From positions 24,429 through 88,428 of the forward strand of contig CALVSB010000004.1 of assembly GCA_944358895.1 (NCBI GenBank): a DNA stretch of 64,000 bases, written 5' to 3'. A program made the position numbers and the translations under genes. Position 1 is the stretch's first letter. Each line of letters starts with the position of its first letter. The stretch is from an uncultured Bacilli bacterium. GTDB lineage: Bacteria; Bacillota_I; Bacilli_A; RFN20; CAG-826. The notes under the pieces were generated by a model. That model was not told the origin of the DNA and searched no databases. It saw nothing but the letters and a program-made list of their open reading frames with translations. Of the stretch, positions 9,687 to 16,331 are shown piece by piece.

Positions 9687-9983
9687 TCACATTGCCTCCT
9701 GCACGTGGTCGTAAACGACCTTCAATAGTTCGCGCACGTGATCGTCGGCTAAGACGTAATAGACTTTCGTCCCGTCCTTCCGCATCGAGAGAAGATTCTC
9801 CTCCTTAAGAACTTTCAGTTGGTGGGAAGCCAGCGACTGGCTCACCCCCGCCTCTTCTTGAATCTCGCCGACCGATTTCTCCCCGTCCATGATCGCGTAA
9901 AGGATCTTGAGGCGGGTGAAGTCGCCGGCAATCTTGAGGAGGCTTTCCATTCTTTCGAGAACTTGCTCGCTGGGCATGTCCAT
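9687..9983 (-). CDS. ArsR/SmtB-family metal-sensing repressor (alpha5 site)
   Basis: A winged-helix repressor of 98 residues. The DNA-reading helix is EIQEEAGVSQSLASHQLKVL and the wing MRKDGTKVYYVL. The C-terminal helix DDHVRELLKVVYDHVQEA has Asp-x-His, then His 11 residues after the first His and Glu three later: exactly the DxH...HxxE/H alpha5 zinc site of SmtB/CzrA. The CadC-type ELCVCD motif is absent, so Zn(II) sensing is predicted. The start at 9983 (MDMPSEQ) is preferred over an upstream Met because GGAGA lies 7 nt before it. It precedes the ATPase with 1 nt spacing and should repress both genes through the three operators upstream. Confidence 0.93.
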   Translation of the reverse strand: MDMPSEQVLERMESLLKIAGDFTRLKILYAIMDGEKSVGEIQEEAGVSQSLASHQLKVLKEENLLSMRKDGTKVYYVLADDHVRELLKVVYDHVQEAM

Positions 9984-9985
9984 AT

Positions 9986-10062
9986 ATGAATCTCCTTTCA
10001 TGCAAAGCCTATTATATGAAGGTTCATTCATGGTTCAAGGGGTAAGATGAACAATTTTTCAT
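9986..10062 (-). promoter_or_regulatory. Efflux operon promoter with three ArsR-type operators
   Basis: Minus-strand promoter: -35 TTGAAC (10033-10038), 16 bp, -10 TATAAT (10011-10016). Three palindromes ATGAA-N6-TTCAT lie at 9986-10001, 10016-10031 and 10047-10062, that is 30 and 31 bp apart. The middle one occupies the -35/-10 spacer, the outer ones lie over the ribosome site and upstream of the -35. This is the TGAA-N6-TTCA core of SmtB/CzrA operators. Confidence 0.85.
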
Positions 10063-10079
10063 ATTTGAGAACAAGCACG

Positions 10080-10106
10080 AAAAAAGGCCCCGGTCGCCCG
10101 GGGCCC
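10080..10106 (-). terminator. Terminator after nusG
   Basis: Minus strand: arm CCGG-rich hairpin with arms GGCCCCGG (10086-10093) and CCGGGGCC (10098-10105), 4-nt loop, followed by six T residues (10080-10085). It ends the rpmG-secE-nusG transcript and separates it from the efflux operon. Confidence 0.9.
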
Positions 10107-10120
10107 TTAGACCAAATTGA

Positions 10121-10681
10121 TTAAATACGCTCGATGTCGGAGAAATCCTGATCGACGACGGTTTCGCGGCCGAAGAAGAGCGTCTTGATTTGAACGGCGC
10201 CCGTCTTCTTGTCGAGCGAGGTAATCGTGCCTTCGGTTCCTTCGAGGGGCCCCTTGATGATCTTGACGCGGGTCCCGACTTCATAGCCGTTGAACATCGA
10301 TTCGTCGACCATGCCCATTCGCTTGAGGACCGGCTCCATCTGCTCGATCGGGACCGGGGTCGGCTTCTGGCCGCCGCCGCTCGAACCGGCGATGCCGGTG
10401 ACGCCCGGAGTATTACGGACGATGTACCAGCTCTTGTCGGTCATGATCATCTCGACGAAGATGTAGCCCGGATAAAGGTTCCGGACCTTGGTCTTGCCGG
10501 TTTGGATGCCGTCTTTGAGAACCGGCTCCTCGACCTCGACGACGAGGACGCGGAAAATCTCGTTTTCCATCCCCATCGAGGCAATCCGCTTCCTGATGTT
10601 GTCGGCGGTCTTCTGCTCGTGCATCGAGTAGGTATTGATGATGTACCAGTTCTTTTCGCCGAGCTTAGCTGCTTCTGCCAT
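10121..10681 (-). CDS. nusG: Transcription elongation/antitermination factor NusG
   Basis: NusG binds RNA polymerase and links it to ribosomes or Rho; 186 residues. The NGN domain begins KNWYIINTYSMHEQKTADNI and contains LYPGYIFVEM and VRNTPGVTGI; a KOW domain follows (GTRVKIIKGPLEGTEGTI, residues about 133-150). The start at 10681 was chosen because AGGAGG lies just upstream and homology begins there; an upstream in-frame Met adds non-homologous residues overlapping secE. Between the NGN motifs GSSGGGQKPTPV is a short flexible insertion. The gene follows secE and ends at a strong terminator. Confidence 0.96.
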   Translation of the reverse strand: MAEAAKLGEKNWYIINTYSMHEQKTADNIRKRIASMGMENEIFRVLVVEVEEPVLKDGIQTGKTKVRNLYPGYIFVEMIMTDKSWYIVRNTPGVTGIAGSSGGGQKPTPVPIEQMEPVLKRMGMVDESMFNGYEVGTRVKIIKGPLEGTEGTITSLDKKTGAVQIKTLFFGRETVVDQDFSDIERI

Positions 10682-10695
10682 TCCCTGTTCCTCCT

Positions 10696-10890
10696 TTAGG
10701 CGCCAAAGGCGGCCTCGAGCTGCTGGATGATGCTCTGGGCCGTCAGATCCTCGAGAGCGAGGAAGATGGCGCAGAAGAGCGCGATGCAAATGACGACGGC
10801 AATCGAGGGCCAGAGGGTTTCGCGGCTGGGCCAGCGGACCTTCTTGCCCTGCTTTGCCACTTCTTTTAGGTATTTAACCGGCGGGGTCAT
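10696..10890 (-). CDS. secE: Preprotein translocase subunit SecE
   Basis: The small essential subunit of the SecYEG channel, 64 residues with one membrane helix (about residues 28-48). The conserved amphipathic segment KYLKEVAKQGKKVRWPSRETL is the SecE signature. It starts 12 nt after rpmG, the TAA stop of which is immediately followed by AGGAGG, and precedes nusG by 14 nt. Confidence 0.95.
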   Translation of the reverse strand: MTPPVKYLKEVAKQGKKVRWPSRETLWPSIAVVICIALFCAIFLALEDLTAQSIIQQLEAAFGA

Positions 10891-10902
10891 GGTGATTCCT
10901 CC

Positions 10903-11052
10903 TTATCGCGATTCGCGGTGCAAGGTGTACTTGTTGCACTTCGGGCAGAATTTCTTCAGCTCGAGGCGCTTGCTGGAAGCGGGATTCACTTCCGTTTGGT
11001 AGTTGCGCGAGAGACATTCCTCGCAAATCAAAAAGACCTTTTTCCTTGCCAT
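10903..11052 (-). CDS. rpmG: 50S ribosomal protein L33
   Basis: A 49-residue protein reading [18 protein letters not shown], then [20 protein letters not shown], ending TLHRESR. Two CxxC pairs (CEEC and CPKC) make it the zinc-binding form of L33. The sequence and its place before secE-nusG are the Bacilli norm. It is the first gene of its transcription unit. Confidence 0.95.
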   Translation of the reverse strand: MARKKVFLICEECLSRNYQTEVNPASSKRLELKKFCPKCNKYTLHRESR

Positions 11053-11081
11053 CGGCTTATCTTACTCACCTAGCATGCGGA

Positions 11082-11110
11082 ATGGTAGTCCTTCGCGCCG
11101 GGCCGGTCAA
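11082..11110 (-). promoter_or_regulatory. Promoter of rpmG-secE-nusG
   Basis: Minus strand: -35 TTGACC (11105-11110), 17-bp spacer, -10 TACCAT (11082-11087), giving a start about 23 nt before rpmG. Confidence 0.6.
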
Positions 11111-11207
11111 GAAAAGTTCTCTTATAGAGAAAGGGGCAAAATTCGTCCATCAAGGCAGGGGGCGGCCATCTATTCCGTTTTTCGTGAAAAAGATGGGGTT
11201 TTTGCGT

Positions 11208-11240
11208 GTAAAAAGCCACGGATGACTAGTCCGCGGCCTT
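11208..11240 (-). terminator. Terminator after the sigma-factor gene
   Basis: Minus strand: arms GCCGCGGA and TCCGTGGC (plus-strand 11230-11237 and 11215-11222, one G-U pair), 7-nt loop, followed by five T residues. It begins 10 nt after the sigma-factor stop codon. Confidence 0.85.
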
Positions 11241-11247
11241 TATATCA

Positions 11248-11757
11248 TCAGCCCTTTTTCTCGAGGAAGAGGGACTTGTAGCGCTCATAGCGCCGCCGCA
11301 CTTGCTTGTAAGTGAGGCCGAGGCGCTCGGCGATCTGGCGGAGGGATAGCCCTTCCAGCCTCAAGGAGGCAATCGCCACTTCCTCTTCGCTCAGACGGTC
11401 CATCACGGCCGCGAGCTGCTCGAAGGCCTCGGCCCGCTCGTAGTAGGCCGAAGGAGACTCCTCGGGGGAGGAAACGACGTCGTGGAAGGTAAGCGTCCCG
11501 TCGCGGTCGACATAGCCGTCGAGGGAGACCGTCTGGGGATCGAAGCACCCTTCTTTGTTGTAAAAGGCGATGATCTCGTGGGAGAGGATCGTGAGGAGGA
11601 AGCTCCGGAAGGTGCCCCGCCCAAGCTCGAAGCTCAGGAGGGCGTTCTCGAAGGAGCAAAAGAAGATGTAGTTGAGGTCCCAGACGTCGATCCTCGAGGC
11701 GAGGATGGGCTGGGCCCGGTAGCAGAGTTTGACCCGGAGGGCGAAATAACGTTCCAT
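11248..11757 (-). CDS. Sigma-70 family factor at the sigH position
   Basis: A small sigma factor. Region 4 is clear: LSEEEVAIASLRLEGLSLRQ, then IAERLGLTYKQVRRRYERYK, a helix-turn-helix. Region 2 (IDVWDLNYIFFCSFENALL and GTFRSFLLTILSHEIIAFY) is divergent. Its place between rlmB and rpmG is that of B. subtilis sigH. The span given begins at the only ATG (169 residues), but that cuts off the first helix of region 2: in the same frame upstream one reads ARDEELFVRLRLGSQEAHTAL, similar to the SigH N-terminus, and the frame is open to 11844 without ATG, GTG or TTG. An AUU codon at 11841 or AUC at 11838, just after the rlmB stop, could be the true start (about 197 residues). No Shine-Dalgarno precedes either start. 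Could alternatively reflect a frameshift. Confidence 0.8.
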   Translation of the reverse strand: MERYFALRVKLCYRAQPILASRIDVWDLNYIFFCSFENALLSFELGRGTFRSFLLTILSHEIIAFYNKEGCFDPQTVSLDGYVDRDGTLTFHDVVSSPEESPSAYYERAEAFEQLAAVMDRLSEEEVAIASLRLEGLSLRQIAERLGLTYKQVRRRYERYKSLFLEKKG

Positions 11758-11842
11758 CAGCGCGGTGTGCGCTTCTTGGCTTCCGAGCCGGAGGCGGACG
11801 AATAACTCTTCGTCCCTAGCGTTTTGCGATGTTTTGATAATG

Positions 11843-12604
11843 TTACTTTATGCGGCAGGCATCGATCTGGGCCAGGAAAATACCAGCTGCCACCGACGCA
11901 TTGAGGGAGTTTACATGTCCATGCATCGGGATTTTGACGACGAAGTCGCTTTCCTCGAGGACGAGGCGCGAAATCCCCTTGCCTTCGCTGCCAACGACAA
12001 GGGCGATGGGCACCTTGTAATCGACGTCGAGGTAGGAGAGAGAGGCGCTGCCCTCGCTGCTCACGATCCAGAAGCCATTGGCTTTCAGTTCCCGAACGGC
12101 GTTCGATAAGGAAGACACGATAGAGAGCTTTACATAGCAAGCCGCCCCGGCCGACGTTCTGTAGGTCGTGGCATTTAGCGGAGCTTGCCCCCGAAGGCGG
12201 ACGACAACGCCGTCGGCCCCGAAGGCATCAGCGGAGCGAAGGATCGCCCCGAGGTTGTGCGGATCTTCAATCCCGTCCAAAAGAACGATGGTCGGGTACT
12301 CGCTTTTCCGGCTTTGGGCGATCAGCTCCTTGAGAGGGATCGGCTCCGCCGGGCGAACCTGGCAGACGAGCCCTTGGTGGGGAGCGTGGCCGCTCAAGCG
12401 CGCGAGCGACGGCTCATCGGAGGGACGTGCCCATAGACCCCGCTCTTTGGCGAGGCGAACGACTTCGTCATCTTCGAGCCTCGAAAGATAGTATAACCGC
12501 TCAGCTTGGCCCGAATAGACAGCCGATCGACAGGCGTTACGTCCGTATACGATTATAGGCTTCGTCGATACAATTGTTTTTCTTTTTTTACGATAGGTGA
12601 TCAT
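11843..12604 (-). CDS. rlmB: 23S rRNA 2'-O-ribose methyltransferase (RlmB/TrmH family)
   Basis: A SPOUT methyltransferase of 253 residues. The N-terminal substrate-binding domain begins IIVYGRNACRSAV. The three SPOUT motifs are DGIEDPHNLGAILRSADAFG (motif 1, about 110-130), LVVGSEGKGIS (motif 2) and IPMHGHVNSLNASVAAGI (motif 3), which form the trefoil-knot SAM site. Methylation of G2251 of 23S rRNA is the known role of RlmB. The ATG overlaps the TGA stop of the mgtC-like gene (ATGA), so translation is coupled; no strong Shine-Dalgarno is seen. Confidence 0.93.
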   Translation of the reverse strand: MITYRKKRKTIVSTKPIIVYGRNACRSAVYSGQAERLYYLSRLEDDEVVRLAKERGLWARPSDEPSLARLSGHAPHQGLVCQVRPAEPIPLKELIAQSRKSEYPTIVLLDGIEDPHNLGAILRSADAFGADGVVVRLRGQAPLNATTYRTSAGAACYVKLSIVSSLSNAVRELKANGFWIVSSEGSASLSYLDVDYKVPIALVVGSEGKGISRLVLEESDFVVKIPMHGHVNSLNASVAAGIFLAQIDACRIK

Positions 12605-13353
12605 TGCACGTCGGTGGAAATTTTGAGTTCAAGCGGCTTCACGACGAAACGAATCTCGTCGAGGAAGGCTGAGATGGCCGTCTCGTCGGCGCTCGACATC
12701 CGGAAGACAACCCGGAGGGCGCTGCCTTCCTGATAGGAAAGAAGCTCGGTCTGGGTCTCGCGGATTTTGATGTTGTAGCGATTGGCCGCGAGGATGATGT
12801 CGCGGATGACCGGACGGTCGCTCGGAAGGACAAGCATGAGCATCGGGTTCCGCTTGGCCATCGCTTTCTCGACCCGGCGGAGAAGAACGAGGCAGACGAG
12901 GGCGACGCCCGTCGCGATCGCGGCAACAATGAAATTGCCGCTTCCGCAGGCGAGGCCGATGGCCATCGTGACCCAGATGGTCGTGGCCGTCGTCAGGCCT
13001 TTGATGTCGGTGCCGGTTTGGATGATCGTGCCGGCCCCGAGGAAGCCGATGCCCGGGACGACCTGGGCCGCAAGGCGGGCCGGGTCGCGGTTAGGGAAAG
13101 CGGCATCCGAAAAGCCGTAAATCGAGATGATCATGATGAGGGCGCTGCCGATCGCGACCATGAGGTGCGTCCGGAGCCCGGCCGCATGGCCGTTGTACTC
13201 GCGTTCGAAGCCGATGAGGCCCGAGAGAAGGGCCGTCATCACCAAGGAGAGGAGAATGAGGAAAATGTTCCCGACCCAAAAGAAGTTCTCGGGGAGGAGA
13301 TTCCCAAAACCGGTGTTAAACCAGTCGATGATGATGCGGTCAATCGTGGTCAT
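12601..13353 (-). CDS. MgtC/SapB family membrane protein
   Basis: A 250-residue membrane protein with four or five N-terminal helices bearing the MgtC/SapB signature GLIGFEREYNGHAAGLRTH and VPGIGFLGAGTIIQTG with GLTTATTIWVTMAIGLA. The C-terminal 75 residues form a soluble ACT-like domain (NRYNIKIRETQTELLSY). MgtC proteins affect magnesium homeostasis and inhibit F-type ATP synthase in pathogens; the role of this one is unknown. It starts 6 nt after cysS and overlaps rlmB by 4 nt, an unusual guest in the otherwise conserved cysS-rlmB pair. No Shine-Dalgarno is visible, suggesting coupled translation. Confidence 0.9.
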   Translation of the reverse strand: MTTIDRIIIDWFNTGFGNLLPENFFWVGNIFLILLSLVMTALLSGLIGFEREYNGHAAGLRTHLMVAIGSALIMIISIYGFSDAAFPNRDPARLAAQVVPGIGFLGAGTIIQTGTDIKGLTTATTIWVTMAIGLACGSGNFIVAAIATGVALVCLVLLRRVEKAMAKRNPMLMLVLPSDRPVIRDIILAANRYNIKIRETQTELLSYQEGSALRVVFRMSSADETAISAFLDEIRFVVKPLELKISTDVQ

Positions 13354-13359
13354 GGTCGT

Positions 13360-14703
13360 TCAGAAAAGCCCTTTCTCGATGAGCTTGGCCCGGAGGAGGT
13401 CGCTCCTTCCGAAGTCTTTCTCATCTTTCGCCTTATTGTAATCGAAGTACAGTTGCTTGTCTTCCTCCGAAAGGGGCTCCGGCTCGACGTAAAGCCCCAT
13501 CAATTTCAAGGAAGAAACAAAGGTTTTGTAGGCGTTTTTGAGGCCAGCCGGATCCTTTTTGGCCATCCGGAGGGCCTGGTTCAGGGCCTTCTGCTCGGCA
13601 TAGAGGCGCGAGAGGGCGTTCGGGGTATTGAGATCGTCGGATAGTTCCTCGAGGAGGGCCGAGTCCTTGGCTTCGGCTTCGACCTTTTCCCGGCCGAGGA
13701 GGGAAAGCTGGACGAAAGCCTTATGAAGAGAGGCGGCCAGGGAGTCGTATTTCTCCTTGGCTTCCTTCATCTTGTCGTCGCTATAGGAAAGGGGCGCCCG
13801 GTAATGGGTGGAAAGCACCATCAGGCGGAAGGGGAGGCCACCGTAGTCCTTGGCCACGTCTTTCATGAGGACGACGTTCCCGAGCGACTTGCTCATCTTC
13901 TCGCCGACGATGTCGATGAAACCGTTGTGCATCCAATAATGGGCGAGACCATTCCCGTTCTGGGCAAAGGACTGGGCCCGCTCGTTTTCGTGATGGGGGA
14001 ACTTGAGGTCGAAGCCGCCGCCGTGGATGTCGATGTACCCGCCTTGATCGCGGAAAATGGTGTCGATCATCACGCAGCACTCGGTGTGCCAGCCCGGCCG
14101 GCCCTCGCCCCAAGGCGAATCCCACTTGATCCCGTCGGTCGTCTTTTTCCAAAGGGCGAAATCCAAGGGGTCTTCCTTGGCCGAGTCGACCTCGATCCGG
14201 GCCCCTTTCTCGAGATTGTCGACCGTGTTGCCGCTCAAGGCCCCGTAGGAAGGAATCTTCCGGACGCGGAAATAGACATTGCCGTCGACTTCGTAGGCAT
14301 AGCCCTTTTCCTCGAGCCGGCGGATATAGGCGATGATCTCGTTCATCATCTTGGTCGGCCGCGGGGTGATGTCGGGAAGGGAAGAACCCACTTCCTTCAC
14401 CAGCCGCGCGAACTCGGCAATGACCCCTTCCGAGAGTTCGGCTTCGCTGATGCCGAGCTCCTTGGCCCGGTTGATGATCTTGTCGTCGACGTCGGTGTAG
14501 TTGCTCACGTAGGTAACGTCATAGCCGATGGCCCGGAAATACTTCACGAGCTGGTCGAAAACGACGACGGGGCGGAAATTCCCGATATGGGGGTCGCTAT
14601 AGACGGTCGGCCCGCAGCAATAAAGGGAAACCTTCCCCGGCACCAGCGGCTCGAAAAGAACCTTCTTTCCGCTCAGTGAATCAGCAATGTAAGTGTCTCT
14701 CAT
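13360..14703 (-). CDS. cysS: Cysteinyl-tRNA synthetase
   Basis: Class I aminoacyl-tRNA synthetase charging tRNA-Cys, 447 residues. It has the zinc-site and HIGH regions CCGPTVYSDPHIGN (residues 29-42), WHTECCVM and FPHHENERAQS for zinc ligands, and KMSKS (about 270-274, in IVGEKMSKSLGNV). The start at 14703 is preceded by GGAGG and overlaps the stop of the upstream membrane-protein gene as ATGA. The C-terminal DALR-type domain is slightly short. Mini-III RNase, commonly next to cysS in Bacilli, is absent here. Confidence 0.98.
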   Translation of the reverse strand: MRDTYIADSLSGKKVLFEPLVPGKVSLYCCGPTVYSDPHIGNFRPVVVFDQLVKYFRAIGYDVTYVSNYTDVDDKIINRAKELGISEAELSEGVIAEFARLVKEVGSSLPDITPRPTKMMNEIIAYIRRLEEKGYAYEVDGNVYFRVRKIPSYGALSGNTVDNLEKGARIEVDSAKEDPLDFALWKKTTDGIKWDSPWGEGRPGWHTECCVMIDTIFRDQGGYIDIHGGGFDLKFPHHENERAQSFAQNGNGLAHYWMHNGFIDIVGEKMSKSLGNVVLMKDVAKDYGGLPFRLMVLSTHYRAPLSYSDDKMKEAKEKYDSLAASLHKAFVQLSLLGREKVEAEAKDSALLEELSDDLNTPNALSRLYAEQKALNQALRMAKKDPAGLKNAYKTFVSSLKLMGLYVEPEPLSEEDKQLYFDYNKAKDEKDFGRSDLLRAKLIEKGLF

Positions 14704-15620
14704 TTCTTTTCCTCCGCGTTTTCTTCTTCCGCCTCGTCGCCGCCGACTTTGATCCGCGAGGCCAGCTCCCCGTAGGAAGCCAGGCACGCCCCCATGAGGA
14801 GAATGGCGCATCCGAGGGCCAAACTCACGTAATAGAGCTCATAGAGGAAGAGGCCCGAACTATCGATCAGGAAGGCGTCGATGAAGAGCACAAGACCGGA
14901 AATCGCCAGCAAAACCCCGCTCAGCATATCGGATTTGCCGCTCGTTTCCCCGGGATAGAACTTCTTGGCCGCAAGGTGGCCGACCGGTCCGCTCAGAATG
15001 GCCACCACCATCCCGATTAACAAGAGATAGAAATGAAGGCCGTAGCCAACTTCCGGGTTCCCCATGTCTTCGACCTGATGAAGGTCGGGATAAATGTAAT
15101 TGCCGAGGACATAGAGGAAGCCAGCCGCCCCGAGAAAGGAAGGAATGAGGGACGTCACCATATCCTTCCCGCCTTTTAGGACATCACTTCCCACGTAGTC
15201 AAGAAGCTCGGCCGCGAAGAGGTAGAGATAAGGGATGGCCGCGACGACCGAGGCCAGGAAGTAGACGTTCTTCGCCGTCTCGGGCCGGGCGGCATAGTGA
15301 ACGAGGCTCATCGCCCCGTAGCTCGCGAAGGCAATGATATCGATTAAGTAACCAACGGCCTTGACCACATGCCCGGTCGCCGGCTTTTTCCGCATCGATG
15401 TCCCGAGGGCGAGGACGATAAGGGCCGCGATCGTGAGCGGCACGAAGAAGACGGTGCCGGTCCGGAGGTAATACCCCGGGTCGTTCATTCCCGATTCGTA
15501 GTTCGGGTTAGTGCTCGCCAGGGAGGAGGCAAAGGCCAGGACGAAAGCAAAGGCCCCGACGAGGATTTCGTAATAAGGACGGCTTTGGCCTTCCTCGATT
15601 TTCTTCGTAACGATACTCAT
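14700..15620 (-). CDS. Polytopic membrane protein of unknown function
   Basis: A 306-residue protein with about eight predicted membrane helices, for example ILVGAFAFVLAFASSLAST, FFVPLTIAALIVLALG and AILLMGACLASYGELAS, and a short acidic-lysine C-terminal tail (DEAEEENAEEKK). I do not recognise a family. It overlaps gph upstream and cysS downstream by 4 nt each (ATGA junctions), so it is an obligate member of this operon and translated by coupling. No catalytic motif is visible. Confidence 0.8.
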   Translation of the reverse strand: MSIVTKKIEEGQSRPYYEILVGAFAFVLAFASSLASTNPNYESGMNDPGYYLRTGTVFFVPLTIAALIVLALGTSMRKKPATGHVVKAVGYLIDIIAFASYGAMSLVHYAARPETAKNVYFLASVVAAIPYLYLFAAELLDYVGSDVLKGGKDMVTSLIPSFLGAAGFLYVLGNYIYPDLHQVEDMGNPEVGYGLHFYLLLIGMVVAILSGPVGHLAAKKFYPGETSGKSDMLSGVLLAISGLVLFIDAFLIDSSGLFLYELYYVSLALGCAILLMGACLASYGELASRIKVGGDEAEEENAEEKK

Positions 15621-16264
15621 AGGGGAATTTTACCAATATCGGCCGCCTCTTTGGCCACAAAGAGGGCTTTTTGGGTCCATTCTTCGCCGTAGTTCCCGTA
15701 CCCATAGGTCACGAGAATCAAGGGAAGCCCCGCCGCTACGCTCGTTTCGTAGTCGACGATCGAGTCGCCGACATAGTAAGAATCTTCTTTGGCGAGGCCC
15801 CGCGCCGCCATCATGGCGAAGATCGGCTCGGGGTTCGGCTTGACGCCCCGGGTCTCGAGCTGTCCTTGAATTTCCTCGAAGAAGCCGTCCCCGAAATGGA
15901 AAGCGAGAAGCTCCTTGGCCAGTTTGTCCGGCTTGTTGGTATAGACAAAGAGGCGATGGCCCTCGCCTTTGAGTTTGCCAAGCGTTTCCTTGAGGCCGGG
16001 ATAGGGCTTGCTGCCCGCCACTTGGAAAGCTTCGTAACGCGGGAGGTAAGCAGCTTTGACTTCGGCAAAAAGGGATGGTTCGTCAAGGTGGGCAAGCGCC
16101 CGGTGGACGAGGACGTCGGTCCCCCGGCCGATGAGGCGCTCGCACTCCTTGGCGGTGTAGGAAAAGGGAACGCCCGAGGCGCGCAAGGCTTCGTTCAGGG
16201 CCCGGGCAATGCCGGGCAAGGTATCGACGAGGGTGCCGTCGAGATCGAAAAAGAGATTGGCCAT
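15617..16264 (-). CDS. HAD-superfamily phosphatase, phosphoglycolate phosphatase-like
   Basis: A 215-residue HAD hydrolase. Motif I is FFDLDGTLVDTLPGIA (nucleophile Asp8), motif II is the TNKPD segment (about residue 110), and motifs III/IV are KPNPEPI and GDSIVDYETSVAAG. The helical cap between motifs I and II is the Gph/PGP type. The real substrate cannot be decided. The start at 16264 is where homology begins; no Shine-Dalgarno is present, and a CATAAT box lies 7 nt before the ATG, so the message may be leaderless. A perfect palindrome covers the -10. First gene of the gph-membrane protein-cysS-mgtC-rlmB-sigma operon. Confidence 0.88.
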   Translation of the reverse strand: MANLFFDLDGTLVDTLPGIARALNEALRASGVPFSYTAKECERLIGRGTDVLVHRALAHLDEPSLFAEVKAAYLPRYEAFQVAGSKPYPGLKETLGKLKGEGHRLFVYTNKPDKLAKELLAFHFGDGFFEEIQGQLETRGVKPNPEPIFAMMAARGLAKEDSYYVGDSIVDYETSVAAGLPLILVTYGYGNYGEEWTQKALFVAKEAADIGKIPL

Positions 16265-16272
16265 CGCCGCTA

Positions 16273-16294
16273 TTATGCGCGCAGGCGCGCATAA
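16273..16294. repeat. Perfect inverted repeat at the gph start region
   Basis: TTATGCGCGC, two bases, GCGCGCATAA: two 10-bp arms with a 2-nt centre. It overlaps the presumed -10 of gph and lies between the hydrogenase terminator and the gph ATG. It may be an operator or a second hairpin of the terminator. Confidence 0.7.
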
Positions 16295-16320
16295 AGAAAA
16301 CGAGCCCGCCGGCTCGCTTT
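16292..16320 (-). terminator. Terminator of the hydABC operon
   Basis: Minus strand: CGAGCC arm (16311-16316), 4-nt loop, GGCTCG arm (16301-16306) followed by TTTTCTTT (16293-16300). It begins 12 nt after the hydA stop. Confidence 0.85.
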
Positions 16321-16331
16321 CCTTTATTCCT

